DNA from: Hyphomonadaceae bacterium UBA1933
GTDB lineage: Bacteria; Pseudomonadota; Alphaproteobacteria; Caulobacterales; Aquidulcibacteraceae
DNA length: 64,000 nt
Direction: 5' to 3'
Assembly (NCBI GenBank): GCA_002337085.1
Contig: DDFH01000003.1
Span: 124,001 to 188,000, forward strand
Both the position numbers and the translations under genes were made by a program. The first letter of the stretch is position 1. Each line of letters starts with the position of its first letter. The notes under the pieces were generated by a model that was not told the origin of the DNA, made no database searches, and worked only from the letters and a program-made list of their open reading frames with translations. Of this stretch, positions 1 to 8,120 are shown in pieces.

Positions 1-1
1 G

Positions 2-790
2 CCTGCAAAGGCGCGCCGCCAAGGTTCAATCCACCCAATCATGCAAGTGTTTGAAGAAGTGGCAACCATTTTCGCCGACATGGGCTTTAGCGTTAAGGAA
101 GGCCCAGATATTGAGGATGATTTTCATAATTTCACGGCGCTAAATTTCCCTGAAAAGCATCCGGCGCGTGACATGCACGACACATTCTTTATGCAGCCAG
201 ATGAAAATGGCGTGCGTAAACTTTTGCGTACCCATACTTCACCAGTGCAAATTCGCACTATGAAGAATGAAAAGCCGCCAATTCGTATTGTTGCGCCTGG
301 TCGTACTTATCGTTGTGACTATGATCAAACCCACACCCCAATGTTCCACCAAATCGAAGGTTTGGTAATCGAAGAGGGTGTGCATATGGGGCATTTAAAA
401 GGCGTGTTGATGGAATTTTTGGCGCGCTTTTTTGAGGTTGATGAAGCACAAGTTCAATTCCGCCCACACCATTTCCCATTCACCGAACCATCTGCTGAGG
501 TTGATGTTCGTTGCGACCGTTCGGGCAAGGAATTAAAAATCGGAACTGGTAATGATTGGTTGGAAATTTTGGGCTGTGGCATGGTGCATCCTAATGTCCT
601 AACCGCATGTGGTCTTGATCCTGAGGTTTATCAAGGTTTTGCATTCGGTATGGGTATTGATCGCCTTGCAATGCTTAAATACGGCATCCCCGATTTGCGC
701 GATATGTTTAATAGCGATGTTAGATGGCTTGAAAACTTTGGCTTTGAAGCATTGTTTAGCCCGTCAGTAACTGCGGGATTATCGAGATAG
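2..790 (+). CDS. pheS: Phenylalanine--tRNA ligase alpha subunit, 3' part (5' end outside window)
   Basis: Catalytic subunit of the cytoplasmic (alpha-beta)2 enzyme that charges tRNA-Phe. The reading frame is already open at base 2 (encoding PAKARRQGSIHPI) and runs to TAG at 790, so the ATG at 41 is internal and the N-terminal coiled coil lies upstream of the window. About 262 residues are visible, covering the class II catalytic core: the GSIHP segment, a motif 2-like stretch (RTYRCDYDQTHTPMFHQ) and motif 3 (GFAFGMGIDRLAMLKYGI). The beta-subunit gene follows after a 107-base gap, the usual pheST order. Identification is secure; only the start is missing. Confidence 0.97.
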   Translation, partial: PAKARRQGSIHPIMQVFEEVATIFADMGFSVKEGPDIEDDFHNFTALNFPEKHPARDMHDTFFMQPDENGVRKLLRTHTSPVQIRTMKNEKPPIRIVAPGRTYRCDYDQTHTPMFHQIEGLVIEEGVHMGHLKGVLMEFLARFFEVDEAQVQFRPHHFPFTEPSAEVDVRCDRSGKELKIGTGNDWLEILGCGMVHPNVLTACGLDPEVYQGFAFGMGIDRLAMLKYGIPDLRDMFNSDVRWLENFGFEALFSPSVTAGLSR

Positions 791-793
791 TTT

Positions 794-853
794 GTCATCC
801 CGCACTTGCTGCGGGATCTAATATCGAAGACCCCGCAACAAGTGCGGGGTGAC
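794..853. repeat. REP-like imperfect palindrome between pheS and pheT
   Basis: Arms of 26 bases (794-819 and 828-853) are inverted copies matching at 23 of 26 positions around an 8-base loop. Each arm itself contains a smaller palindrome of the type CCCGCACTTG/CTGCGGG, so the element can fold as a long hairpin or as two short ones. It is GC-rich against AT-rich surroundings. This looks like an intergenic palindromic repeat. It has no clear T-tract on the + strand, so it is more likely a transcript-stabilising or mobile repeat than a terminator. A second short hairpin (TCCCC/GGGGA) follows at about 856-871. Confidence 0.7.
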
Positions 854-897
854 ATCTCCCCTAAAATTGGGGAATAAAAATAAAATTTGGTGATAAA

Positions 898-3279
898 ATG
901 AAATTCACAATTAACTGGCTAAAAGATTATTTACAAACTGATGCAAGTGCCGATGAAATCGTTGCGGCGATGACAATGGCGGGGCTTGAGGTTGAGGATG
1001 TTGAAAATCCTGCTGAAAAGCTAAAGGCGTTTTCGGTTGTAAAAATTATTGAGGCTGTGCAGCATCCAAATGCTGATAAACTTCGGGTATGTCAGGTTGA
1101 AACCAACCAAGGCCGTTTGGAAATTGTTTGCGGTGCGCCAAATGCACGTGCAGGGCTTACCACTATTTTCGCGCCAATCGGCACATGCGTTGAGGCATTG
1201 GGCGTAACTTTAGAAGCCAAACCAGTGCGCGGCATCGTGTCAAACGGCATGATGTGTTCATATGAAGAATTGGGAATAAGCGGCGATTCATCAGGTATTA
1301 TCGAATTGCCTGACGATGTTGCTGTTGGCACTTCTGCGGCGGCGGCACTTGGCATTGATGACGTAACCATTGATTTTGAGGTAACACCAAACCGCCCTGA
1401 TTGGCTTGGGGTTAATTCAATTGCGCGTGAACTTGCGGCACGTGGTTTGGGTAAATTTACCGACCGCGAAATCAAAGAAGTTCAAGGCACATTCAAAAGC
1501 GAAGTTACGGTTAAAACCGAAACTTCTGCCTGTCCATTATTCTATGGTCGCCTGATTAAAGGTGTGAAAAATGGCCCATCACCAAAATGGCTGCAAGATA
1601 GAATTAAGGCAATTGGTTTGCGCCCGATTAATGCGCTTGTGGATATTACAAACTTCATTTCAATCGATCGTGCGCGCCCACTTCATGTTTATGATGTTGC
1701 GAAATTAAAGGGCAATATTATTGCCCGTGCAGGTAATGATGGCGAAAGCTTTGTTGCACTTGATGACAAGACTTATAATGTCGGCGCGCAAATGTGCGTT
1801 ATCGCCGATGATAGTGGTGTTATCGGCCTTGGTGGCGTTATGGGTGGGGTTTCAACGGGTTGCGATGAAAATACCACCGATGTTTTTGTTGAATCCGCAT
1901 ATTTTGAACCATTAAGCATTTTCCAAACCGGGCGGGCAACAGGTATTCAATCCGATGCAAAATATCGCTTTGAACGTGGGGTTGACCCGGCATTCACCAA
2001 GGGCGGCCTTGATTTCGCAACGCAATTAATTCTTGAATTCTGTGGCGGTTCGGTTTCTGAAATTGTCAAAGCGGGTGAAGTTCCCGTTGCACCAAAGGCA
2101 ATTGATTTCCCAATTTCCGAAGTTAAACGCCTTACTGGCATCGAGCTAGGTGCGGAAGATATTATCAAAATCCTTGATACTTTGGGCTTTGTTTCCAAAG
2201 ATTTGGGCGGCGGTAAATTAAACGTCTTGCCGCCAAGCTGGCGTGGTGATGTTAAATTACCGGCTGATATTGTTGAAGATGTGGCACGAATTCACGGTTT
2301 TGATAAATTGCCAATGGCGACATTATCACAACCACAAAATCGCAATCTTATTGCGCCTGAAAAAATTGCATTTAATCTTGGTCGCCGTGCATTGGCTTCA
2401 TTTGGTTATAATGAGGTGGTGACATGGTCGTTTGTTAAAAAAGACTATGCCAAAATGTTTGGCGCCAGTCTTGAAAACAAGTCGCTTGAAATTGCCAATC
2501 CAATTAATGACGAACTTGAATATATGCGCCCATCGGCTCTGATTAATTTAATCGCGGCGGCGCAGCGTAATATTGACAAAGGCTTCAAGCAGCTTGCAAT
2601 TTTTGAGGCGGGGCCGATTTACCTCGGTGATGAACCGTCTGATCAAAAAAATGTTATTGCTGCAATTGCAACTGGTGAAACCCGTCATTGGGGTGGTGCT
2701 ATCAAGCCTGATGTTTATTCAATTCAGGCGGATATGATGGCATTGCTTGCGGCAATGGGTGTGCCAACTGGCGGCTTGATGATGGCAAATGGTGCGTCTG
2801 CACATTTCCATACTGGTCGTGCTGGGCAATTGAAAATGGGGCCAAAAGTGGTGGTTGCCGAATTTGGGCAAATTCATCCGCGCATCGCCAAAGCATTGGG
2901 CGTGGATCAGGATATTTTTGCCTTTGAAGTTTTTGTTGATGCTTTACCTAAAGCAAAACAAAAACCATCAAAAGCGAAACCTAAACTGGAATTGTCACAA
3001 TTCATGCCATTCACCCGTGATTATGCTTTTATCCTTGATAAAGACAAAGCCGTTTCGGATTTGGTGCGGGCAATTACCAATGCCGATAAAACCCTTATTG
3101 CAAATGTAAATGTTTTTGACGTTTATTCGGGCAAGGGTGTTGAGGATGGCAAGGTTTCAATCGCGATTGAGGTAACAATTGCACCAAAAGCCAATACTTT
3201 AAACGATGCGGAAATTGATGCTTTAAACCAAAAAATCATTGCCGCAGCGGGCAAGCAAAATGCAAGCCTAAGGGTTTGA
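898..3279 (+). CDS. pheT: Phenylalanine--tRNA ligase beta subunit
   Basis: Beta subunit of phenylalanyl-tRNA synthetase; it carries tRNA-binding and editing modules and pairs with PheS. At 793 residues it is the normal bacterial length. The order of domains is: N-terminal EMAP-like tRNA-binding domain (about residues 40-150, including VKIIEAVQHPNADKLRVCQV), B3/4 editing domain (about 210-380), B5 domain (about 400-475), catalytic-like core, and C-terminal FDX-ACB anticodon-binding domain (from about 700, with FTRDYAFILDKD). Start ATG at 898 matches the family N-terminus MKFTINWLKDYL. It is probably co-transcribed with pheS, and a terminator follows at 3307. Confidence 0.97.
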   Translation: MKFTINWLKDYLQTDASADEIVAAMTMAGLEVEDVENPAEKLKAFSVVKIIEAVQHPNADKLRVCQVETNQGRLEIVCGAPNARAGLTTIFAPIGTCVEALGVTLEAKPVRGIVSNGMMCSYEELGISGDSSGIIELPDDVAVGTSAAAALGIDDVTIDFEVTPNRPDWLGVNSIARELAARGLGKFTDREIKEVQGTFKSEVTVKTETSACPLFYGRLIKGVKNGPSPKWLQDRIKAIGLRPINALVDITNFISIDRARPLHVYDVAKLKGNIIARAGNDGESFVALDDKTYNVGAQMCVIADDSGVIGLGGVMGGVSTGCDENTTDVFVESAYFEPLSIFQTGRATGIQSDAKYRFERGVDPAFTKGGLDFATQLILEFCGGSVSEIVKAGEVPVAPKAIDFPISEVKRLTGIELGAEDIIKILDTLGFVSKDLGGGKLNVLPPSWRGDVKLPADIVEDVARIHGFDKLPMATLSQPQNRNLIAPEKIAFNLGRRALASFGYNEVVTWSFVKKDYAKMFGASLENKSLEIANPINDELEYMRPSALINLIAAAQRNIDKGFKQLAIFEAGPIYLGDEPSDQKNVIAAIATGETRHWGGAIKPDVYSIQADMMALLAAMGVPTGGLMMANGASAHFHTGRAGQLKMGPKVVVAEFGQIHPRIAKALGVDQDIFAFEVFVDALPKAKQKPSKAKPKLELSQFMPFTRDYAFILDKDKAVSDLVRAITNADKTLIANVNVFDVYSGKGVEDGKVSIAIEVTIAPKANTLNDAEIDALNQKIIAAAGKQNASLRV

Positions 3280-3306
3280 TTTATAAATAAGAGTTTGGTT
3301 TTTAAC

Positions 3307-3340
3307 AATTGCGTCATAATTTAATTATGGCGCAATTTTT
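3307..3340 (+). terminator. Rho-independent terminator after pheT
   Basis: A 14-base stem (3307-3320 with 3324-3337, one G-U pair) closes a three-base loop and runs straight into a T-tract at 3336-3340. It lies 28 bases after the pheT stop codon. Confidence 0.8.
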
Positions 3341-3562
3341 ACGTTATTTTATACGAGATACTTTTACAAAAGAATCGCTTTAATAACGTGTTATAAATTA
3401 AGGTTGCATTGATGAAATTTGCTCCATATCTGGGCAAGTGATGCACGAAATTTTCCCATTTCAAGCTATTTATTGATAATAAATTGTGCGTTGTGTCGCC
3501 ATTTTGCAACGGTCATAATAAGAATCTGCACACTCCCATTTTTTCTGCCAAAAATTAATTGA

Positions 3563-3580
3563 TTGTCATCGTTCTGTCAC
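3563..3580 (+). promoter_or_regulatory. PHO-box-like element upstream of the TonB receptor gene
   Basis: TTGTCAT at 3563-3569, a four-base spacer CGTT, then CTGTCAC at 3574-3580. This is the 7+4+7 direct-repeat geometry of PhoB sites (consensus CTGTCAT-N4-CTGTCAY) with 13 of 14 core matches. A clear -10 hexamer is not obvious; ATTAGG at 3592-3597 has the right spacing but is weak. The rest of the 419-base gap between pheT and the receptor is AT-rich, and no other gene was seen in it. PhoB control is an inference. Confidence 0.6.
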
Positions 3581-3698
3581 CTAAAGCAACGATTAGGGCG
3601 TTAATTTTTGTTAACCTATGTTTTTACGCCTCTGCGGATTGCCATTTTCGGGTTTAATCTTTTTGGGTTGGGTTAACAGGGTATATAGGGAAGCTGTT

Positions 3699-6134
3699 AT
3701 GAAAAAATCTTATATTTTAAGCGCGTCAGTGATGATTTTGTCACTTGCGGCAGGTGCTGCTTATGCGCAGTCAACAGGTACGGAAACAGTTGAGACTGTT
3801 GTTGTAAAAGGTACTCGCAACGTGGGTATTTTACAAAAAGAAAGCGGTATCAAAACTAAAGTTACTATTGACCAAGCTTTGATTTCTCAAGCGTCTGCTG
3901 GTCAAACCATTGCTGATATTCTTAATACTGTTCCAGGGTACAACTTCACCAACAATGACCCATATGGTTCATCAGGTGGTACAATCACTATGCGTGGTAT
4001 CTCTGGCGATAAAGTTTCTTTGACTTTTGATGGTGCCCAACTTAACGACGCTGGTAACTATGCAATTTACACCAACCAATTGCTTGAACCAGAATTGATT
4101 TGTAAGGCTTCTGTAAACACTGGTGCAACTGACGTTGACTCTTTAACTGGTTCTGCAATCGGCGGTACTGTTAACTTCTCAACTTGTAAACCAAATGATA
4201 AATTTGGTGGCGTTTTGAAATATACTGGCGGTGACTGGAACTTCAAAAACGCTTTCGCTCGTGTAGATTCTGGTAAAATTGGCCCTTGGGGTACAAAAGC
4301 ATATATCGCTTATACCGACCAATCATACAGCACTTGGACACGTGAAGCTATTGACGACCCTAAACTGACTAAACAGCAAGCTAACTTCTTGGTTTATCAA
4401 GACTTGTTTGACAATGGTTCTTTCGTAAGCCTTGCTGGTCACTACAACAAAAACCGTAACATCTTCTATAGCGCTTACAGCAAAGCAGCTTTGTTCGGAA
4501 CTCCTACTGCGACAAGTGGTTATGACTGGAACGGTGCATCTTTGACCAGCATCAACCCATCTGACACAGGTAACCTTCGCGGTAAATCTAAATGGGTATT
4601 CTCTGATAAATTAACTTTGACTGTTGACCCAACTTACCAATATACAATGGCAACTGGTGGCTCTACAACAACTATGAACGAGACTGATGCTTCTCTTTGC
4701 GGTAGCCATTATGGTACTGCTGGATGCGGTGTTGACCTTAATAAAGATGGTGTTGTAAGTTCTGCACAATCAAGCAAATTGTATCAAGGTAACATTACCA
4801 ACACCAACCGTTTCTCAATCACATCTTCTTTGATTTATGATTTTGCTGAAAATCAAAGAGTTCGTTTGGGCGCTTCTTATGAAAATGCTCGTACTCGTCA
4901 AACCGGTGAGCGCGTTGTTTTGAACGCTGATGGCTCTACACCTTCAGTATTCGGTGCAAAAGATAAAGAATATCTTGCGATTATCGACAATGACGGCAAT
5001 GTAAACCAAAGACGTAACCGTTATTCAAAAGCAATGGTAAATGTGTTCTCTGCTGAATATATTGGCGGTTTCTTGGACGAAAAATTATATGCAACTGCTG
5101 CTGTAAGAGTTCAAAAAATGGAACGCGATTTGAACCAATATTGCTATTCTAAAAATGATGGTACTGGTTCATTCTCTCCTTATTGCACAAGCGAAAAAGC
5201 AACACTTGTAAGCACTACTCCTGAAGGCTACAAACTTGTTACTTTGGCGTCAAAAGGCTCAACTCTATATGTTGCTCCATATAGCAAAGATTACAGCTTC
5301 GATAAAACTTTGTTCAATGCTGGTCTAACATATAAAGTTACCCCAGGTGATCAAGTTTATGGTAACTTCTCGCAAGCAATGTCTTCTCCAAAAACAGACA
5401 ATTATTATGCGATTAAAATTAACCCAACAACACTTGTTGCAACTGTTTCTAACCCTTCACCAGAAGTAAACAATTCATTCGAACTTGGTTACCGTCACAC
5501 CGACAATAATCTATATGCGACTGCAACTGTTTTCTACGCAAAAGACAAAGATCGTCTTGTAAGCGCATATGATGAAGCACTTGGCCTATCAATTGATACC
5601 AATGTTGGCGATGTTGTTCGTACCGGTTTTGAAGCACAAGCAAGCTATAAAGTGCTTCCAAACTTCTCACTTAACGCAAGCTATTCATATACAAATGCAG
5701 AAATGCAAAGCAATATGCCTAGCTCTAAAGCAGGTGCAACGCTTCCAACCAAAGGCAAACAATTGGTTGAGACACCAAAAAATATGGCTACCTTCGGTAT
5801 GACATATGACTTTGCATCACAACTACACTTCAACTTGAATGGTAAATATGTTGGCGAACGTTTCTCAACATATGTGAATGATGATGCTGCACCTGAATAT
5901 ACTATCTGGAGCGGTTCAGTTCGTTATGACTTCTTGCCAAGCCGTCCAGGTACTTATCTTCAAGTTAACGTAATCAACTTGTTTGACACCAAATATCTTG
6001 GTACAATCAACAACAAACAAAACACTGCATTGGGTGTTCTACGTTCTGATGGTACTACTGAATCTGCTGCAACACCTACATTCTATGCAGGTGCGCCGCG
6101 TACATTCCAAATTGGTGTTCGCACTACTTTCTAA
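3699..6134 (+). CDS. TonB-dependent outer-membrane receptor
   Basis: Outer-membrane beta-barrel receptor for energised uptake of a scarce nutrient through TonB. Start taken at ATG 3699 (811 residues), because it follows an AGGGAAG ribosome-binding site and opens a clean signal peptide (MKKSYIL...AYAQ); an in-frame ATG at 3618 adds an atypical 27-residue extension. A TonB-box-like ETVVVKG lies just after the signal. The plug spans about residues 50-170 (TIADILNTVPGYNF, TMRGISGDKVSLTFDGAQL, GGTVNF). The protein ends in aromatic FQIGVRTTF, typical of outer-membrane barrels. Codon use is unlike most neighbours (many GGT, GCT, ACT), suggesting high expression. The substrate is not readable; the PHO-box upstream and PhoD downstream suggest phosphorylated compounds. 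Confidence 0.93.
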   Translation: MKKSYILSASVMILSLAAGAAYAQSTGTETVETVVVKGTRNVGILQKESGIKTKVTIDQALISQASAGQTIADILNTVPGYNFTNNDPYGSSGGTITMRGISGDKVSLTFDGAQLNDAGNYAIYTNQLLEPELICKASVNTGATDVDSLTGSAIGGTVNFSTCKPNDKFGGVLKYTGGDWNFKNAFARVDSGKIGPWGTKAYIAYTDQSYSTWTREAIDDPKLTKQQANFLVYQDLFDNGSFVSLAGHYNKNRNIFYSAYSKAALFGTPTATSGYDWNGASLTSINPSDTGNLRGKSKWVFSDKLTLTVDPTYQYTMATGGSTTTMNETDASLCGSHYGTAGCGVDLNKDGVVSSAQSSKLYQGNITNTNRFSITSSLIYDFAENQRVRLGASYENARTRQTGERVVLNADGSTPSVFGAKDKEYLAIIDNDGNVNQRRNRYSKAMVNVFSAEYIGGFLDEKLYATAAVRVQKMERDLNQYCYSKNDGTGSFSPYCTSEKATLVSTTPEGYKLVTLASKGSTLYVAPYSKDYSFDKTLFNAGLTYKVTPGDQVYGNFSQAMSSPKTDNYYAIKINPTTLVATVSNPSPEVNNSFELGYRHTDNNLYATATVFYAKDKDRLVSAYDEALGLSIDTNVGDVVRTGFEAQASYKVLPNFSLNASYSYTNAEMQSNMPSSKAGATLPTKGKQLVETPKNMATFGMTYDFASQLHFNLNGKYVGERFSTYVNDDAAPEYTIWSGSVRYDFLPSRPGTYLQVNVINLFDTKYLGTINNKQNTALGVLRSDGTTESAATPTFYAGAPRTFQIGVRTTF

Positions 6135-6159
6135 TCCTTTGAAAAGGATTTAATAATTC

Positions 6160-6192
6160 GGGCGGATGGCATAAATGCTTTCCGCCCTTTTT
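6160..6192 (+). terminator. Rho-independent terminator after TonB receptor gene
   Basis: GGGCGGA at 6160-6166 pairs with TCCGCCC at 6181-6187 and is followed by TTTTT at 6188-6192. A smaller hairpin (AATCCTTT/AAAGGATT) sits right at the stop codon. This separates the receptor transcript from phoD, which has its own promoter. Confidence 0.8.
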
Positions 6193-6212
6193 ATTGGCCG
6201 CCCTTTTTATTT

Positions 6213-6247
6213 GTATCATTACAATGTCATAATTTTTGCAATAAAAT
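6213..6247 (+). promoter_or_regulatory. PHO-box-like promoter upstream of phoD
   Basis: GTATCAT (6213-6219), spacer TACA, then ATGTCAT (6224-6230) form a 7+4+7 repeat with 11 of 14 matches to the PhoB consensus. A -10-like TAAAAT lies at 6242-6247, with 11 bases between box and hexamer, the spacing seen in PhoB-activated promoters. Transcription would start near 6254 and give a leader of about 270 bases that contains the three palindromic repeats. PhoB binding is inferred. Confidence 0.55.
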
Positions 6248-6292
6248 TGCGCTATTGATTTGAAATTGCGTAAAAACCTTTTATGTTCAAAA

Positions 6293-6468
6293 GCGTTTCC
6301 CAAAAAGTGTGAAGCGGTTTTTTGGATAAGAAACGCGACAATAAAAAATCGGTGTTTCCCAAAAAGTGTGAAGCGGTTTTTGGATAAGAAACGCGACAAT
6401 AAAAAATCGGCGTTTCCCAAAAAGTGTGAAGCGATTTTTGGATAAGAAATGCGGCATTAAAAACTGGC
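6293..6468 (+). repeat. Three tandem 58-bp palindromic repeats in the phoD leader
   Basis: Three head-to-tail units start with GTTTCCCAAAAAGTGTGAAG at 6295, 6354 and 6412; lengths are 59, 58 and about 57 bases. Each unit holds a two-level hairpin: an outer stem GCGTTTC/GAAACGC (6293-6336, 6352-6394 with a GT variant, 6410-6452) and an inner stem CCAAAAA/TTTTTGG, joined by an ATAA bulge. Units 1 and 2 are nearly identical and unit 3 has drifted, with a compensating G-U pair in the outer stem. There is no spacer of unrelated sequence, so this is not a CRISPR array. It lies between the PHO-box promoter and the phoD start. Confidence 0.85.
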
Positions 6469-6522
6469 GCGTGTGTTTGGTTTTTACTGAACGCTAACGA
6501 GCCAGTCAAAAAGTGGGGTTAT

Positions 6523-8112
6523 ATGGACAAGCATACTTTATTGGTTAACAGACGTCGTTTTTTATCTGGTTTTGCCTTTTCTGCGGCGGCGGGGGCAACA
6601 TTAGTGCCTTGGCGCGGTTCAGCATATGCAGCCGCACCACGTTTTACATCTGACCCATTTTCTTTGGGCGTGGCCTCTGGCGATCCATCACAAGAAGGCT
6701 TTGTTTTATGGACACGTCTTGCACCAAACCCACTTGAGGTGCAGGCATTTACCCAAGATTTGGTTGAAGTAAATGTTGAGGTGGCAACCGACCCAAGCTT
6801 TAAAAACATTGTCCGCCGCCAAACCGAAATTGCCCGCCCCGATATGGCGCATTCAGTTCATGCCGAGATTTATGGTCTTGCACCAAATCGCCAATATTTC
6901 TACCGCTTTAATTGCGGCGGTGTTGCCAGTCCGGTTGGGCGGGTAAAAACCACACCGATGCTGGGTGCAGATTTTGATAAATTAAAATTTGCCTGGACCT
7001 CATGCGCCCACTATGAGCAGGGTTATTATACCGGATATGCCGATATTGCCGACCAAAACCCTGATTTAATCCTTGGTCTTGGTGATTATATTTATGAGGT
7101 TTCATATGGGCCGCAATTGCGCCGTATGCCGGTTAATGAGGCATTCACCCTTGATGAATATCGCCTTATCCATGCGCTAACCAAAACTGATAAAGATTTG
7201 CAACGCGCGCACCAAGTTGCACCATGGCTATTCATTTGGGATGACCACGAGGTTGCCAATGACTATCAAGGCGATTTTGGTGAAACCCGCCCCGTAAATG
7301 ATGAAAAGCGTTTTGTTGAGCGTAAATATAATGCCTATAAAGCATTCTTTGAACATATTCCTTTGCGTTCACGCTCTCGCTTTGATGCGTCAAACCATAT
7401 GCGGATTTATGGGCAATCGATTTATGGTAATTTGGTTGAGTTTACATTGCTTGATACCCGCCAATATCGCGCGCGCGCGGCATGCCCGACCCCTGGTCGT
7501 TTTGAGGCAGAAGTGGTTTCCCGCGCAACCTGTACCGAATTACAAGACCAAAACCGCACTATTTTGGGCGCTGCGCAAGAGCGTTTTGTTAATGAAAACA
7601 TGATGCGCGGCATTGCGAAATGGGATGTCTTGGTACAGCCCACACTCTTCAGCACGATTTTCCAAAAAACCTCAAAAGGTGAGGATGGTGCATTCAATGA
7701 AGGCTGGTCTGGTTTTGAACCGGCGCGTCAAAAACTGATTGATGCCATTCAAAAACGTCAAAAACAGGCGCAATGTGTGATTATCGGTGGCGATATGCAC
7801 GCATTCTTTGCCTCTGATGTGAAGGCCAATTATGCCGACCAGAAATCTGAAACTGTGGCGGTTGAGTTTGTTGGTGGTTCAATAACTTCAAAATCTTATA
7901 ATTATAAAAGATTTATGGATATGCTTCCTGATAACCCGCATATTAAATTCTTTGATGACCGTGTTAATGGTTATGGCCTTGTTGAGGTTGATAAAGAAAA
8001 AATGGATGTTAAACTTCGTGCAACCCCAAGCACTTGGGACAAAAGCGCAAAATATTTCAATTTGAAACATTATGTGGTTGAACGCGGTGCAAACCGCCTT
8101 AATGAAATATAG
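6523..8112 (+). CDS. phoD: PhoD-family alkaline phosphatase, Tat-exported
   Basis: Secreted metallophosphatase or phosphodiesterase that releases phosphate from esters in the periplasm. The 529 residues start with a twin-arginine signal (NRRRFLSGF at residues 9-17, then a hydrophobic stretch ending ...AYAAAP). The PhoD N-terminal domain follows (SLGVASGDPSQEGFVLWTRL), then the metallophosphatase core with GLGDYIYE (D188), WDDHEVANDY (D240, D241, H242) and GGDMHAFF (H426), the expected metal-ligand motifs. It is preceded by a PHO-box-like promoter and a long repeat-bearing leader. The DUF2807 gene begins 8 bases downstream and is likely co-transcribed. Export fully folded by Tat fits a protein that loads metal in the cytoplasm. 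Confidence 0.93.
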   Translation: MDKHTLLVNRRRFLSGFAFSAAAGATLVPWRGSAYAAAPRFTSDPFSLGVASGDPSQEGFVLWTRLAPNPLEVQAFTQDLVEVNVEVATDPSFKNIVRRQTEIARPDMAHSVHAEIYGLAPNRQYFYRFNCGGVASPVGRVKTTPMLGADFDKLKFAWTSCAHYEQGYYTGYADIADQNPDLILGLGDYIYEVSYGPQLRRMPVNEAFTLDEYRLIHALTKTDKDLQRAHQVAPWLFIWDDHEVANDYQGDFGETRPVNDEKRFVERKYNAYKAFFEHIPLRSRSRFDASNHMRIYGQSIYGNLVEFTLLDTRQYRARAACPTPGRFEAEVVSRATCTELQDQNRTILGAAQERFVNENMMRGIAKWDVLVQPTLFSTIFQKTSKGEDGAFNEGWSGFEPARQKLIDAIQKRQKQAQCVIIGGDMHAFFASDVKANYADQKSETVAVEFVGGSITSKSYNYKRFMDMLPDNPHIKFFDDRVNGYGLVEVDKEKMDVKLRATPSTWDKSAKYFNLKHYVVERGANRLNEI

Positions 8113-8120
8113 GTGTCATT

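Noticed and set aside
3618..3698. Longer start for the TonB receptor
   Set aside because: The added 27 residues are not signal-like, while the ATG at 3699 has a good site and opens a normal signal peptide.
6260..6445. Open frames across the tandem palindromes on both strands
   Set aside because: They arise from the repeats and encode repetitive peptides without a ribosome-binding site.
6295..6468. Possible small CRISPR array
   Set aside because: The whole 58-base unit repeats with no unique spacers and each unit is itself palindromic; no cas genes are present.
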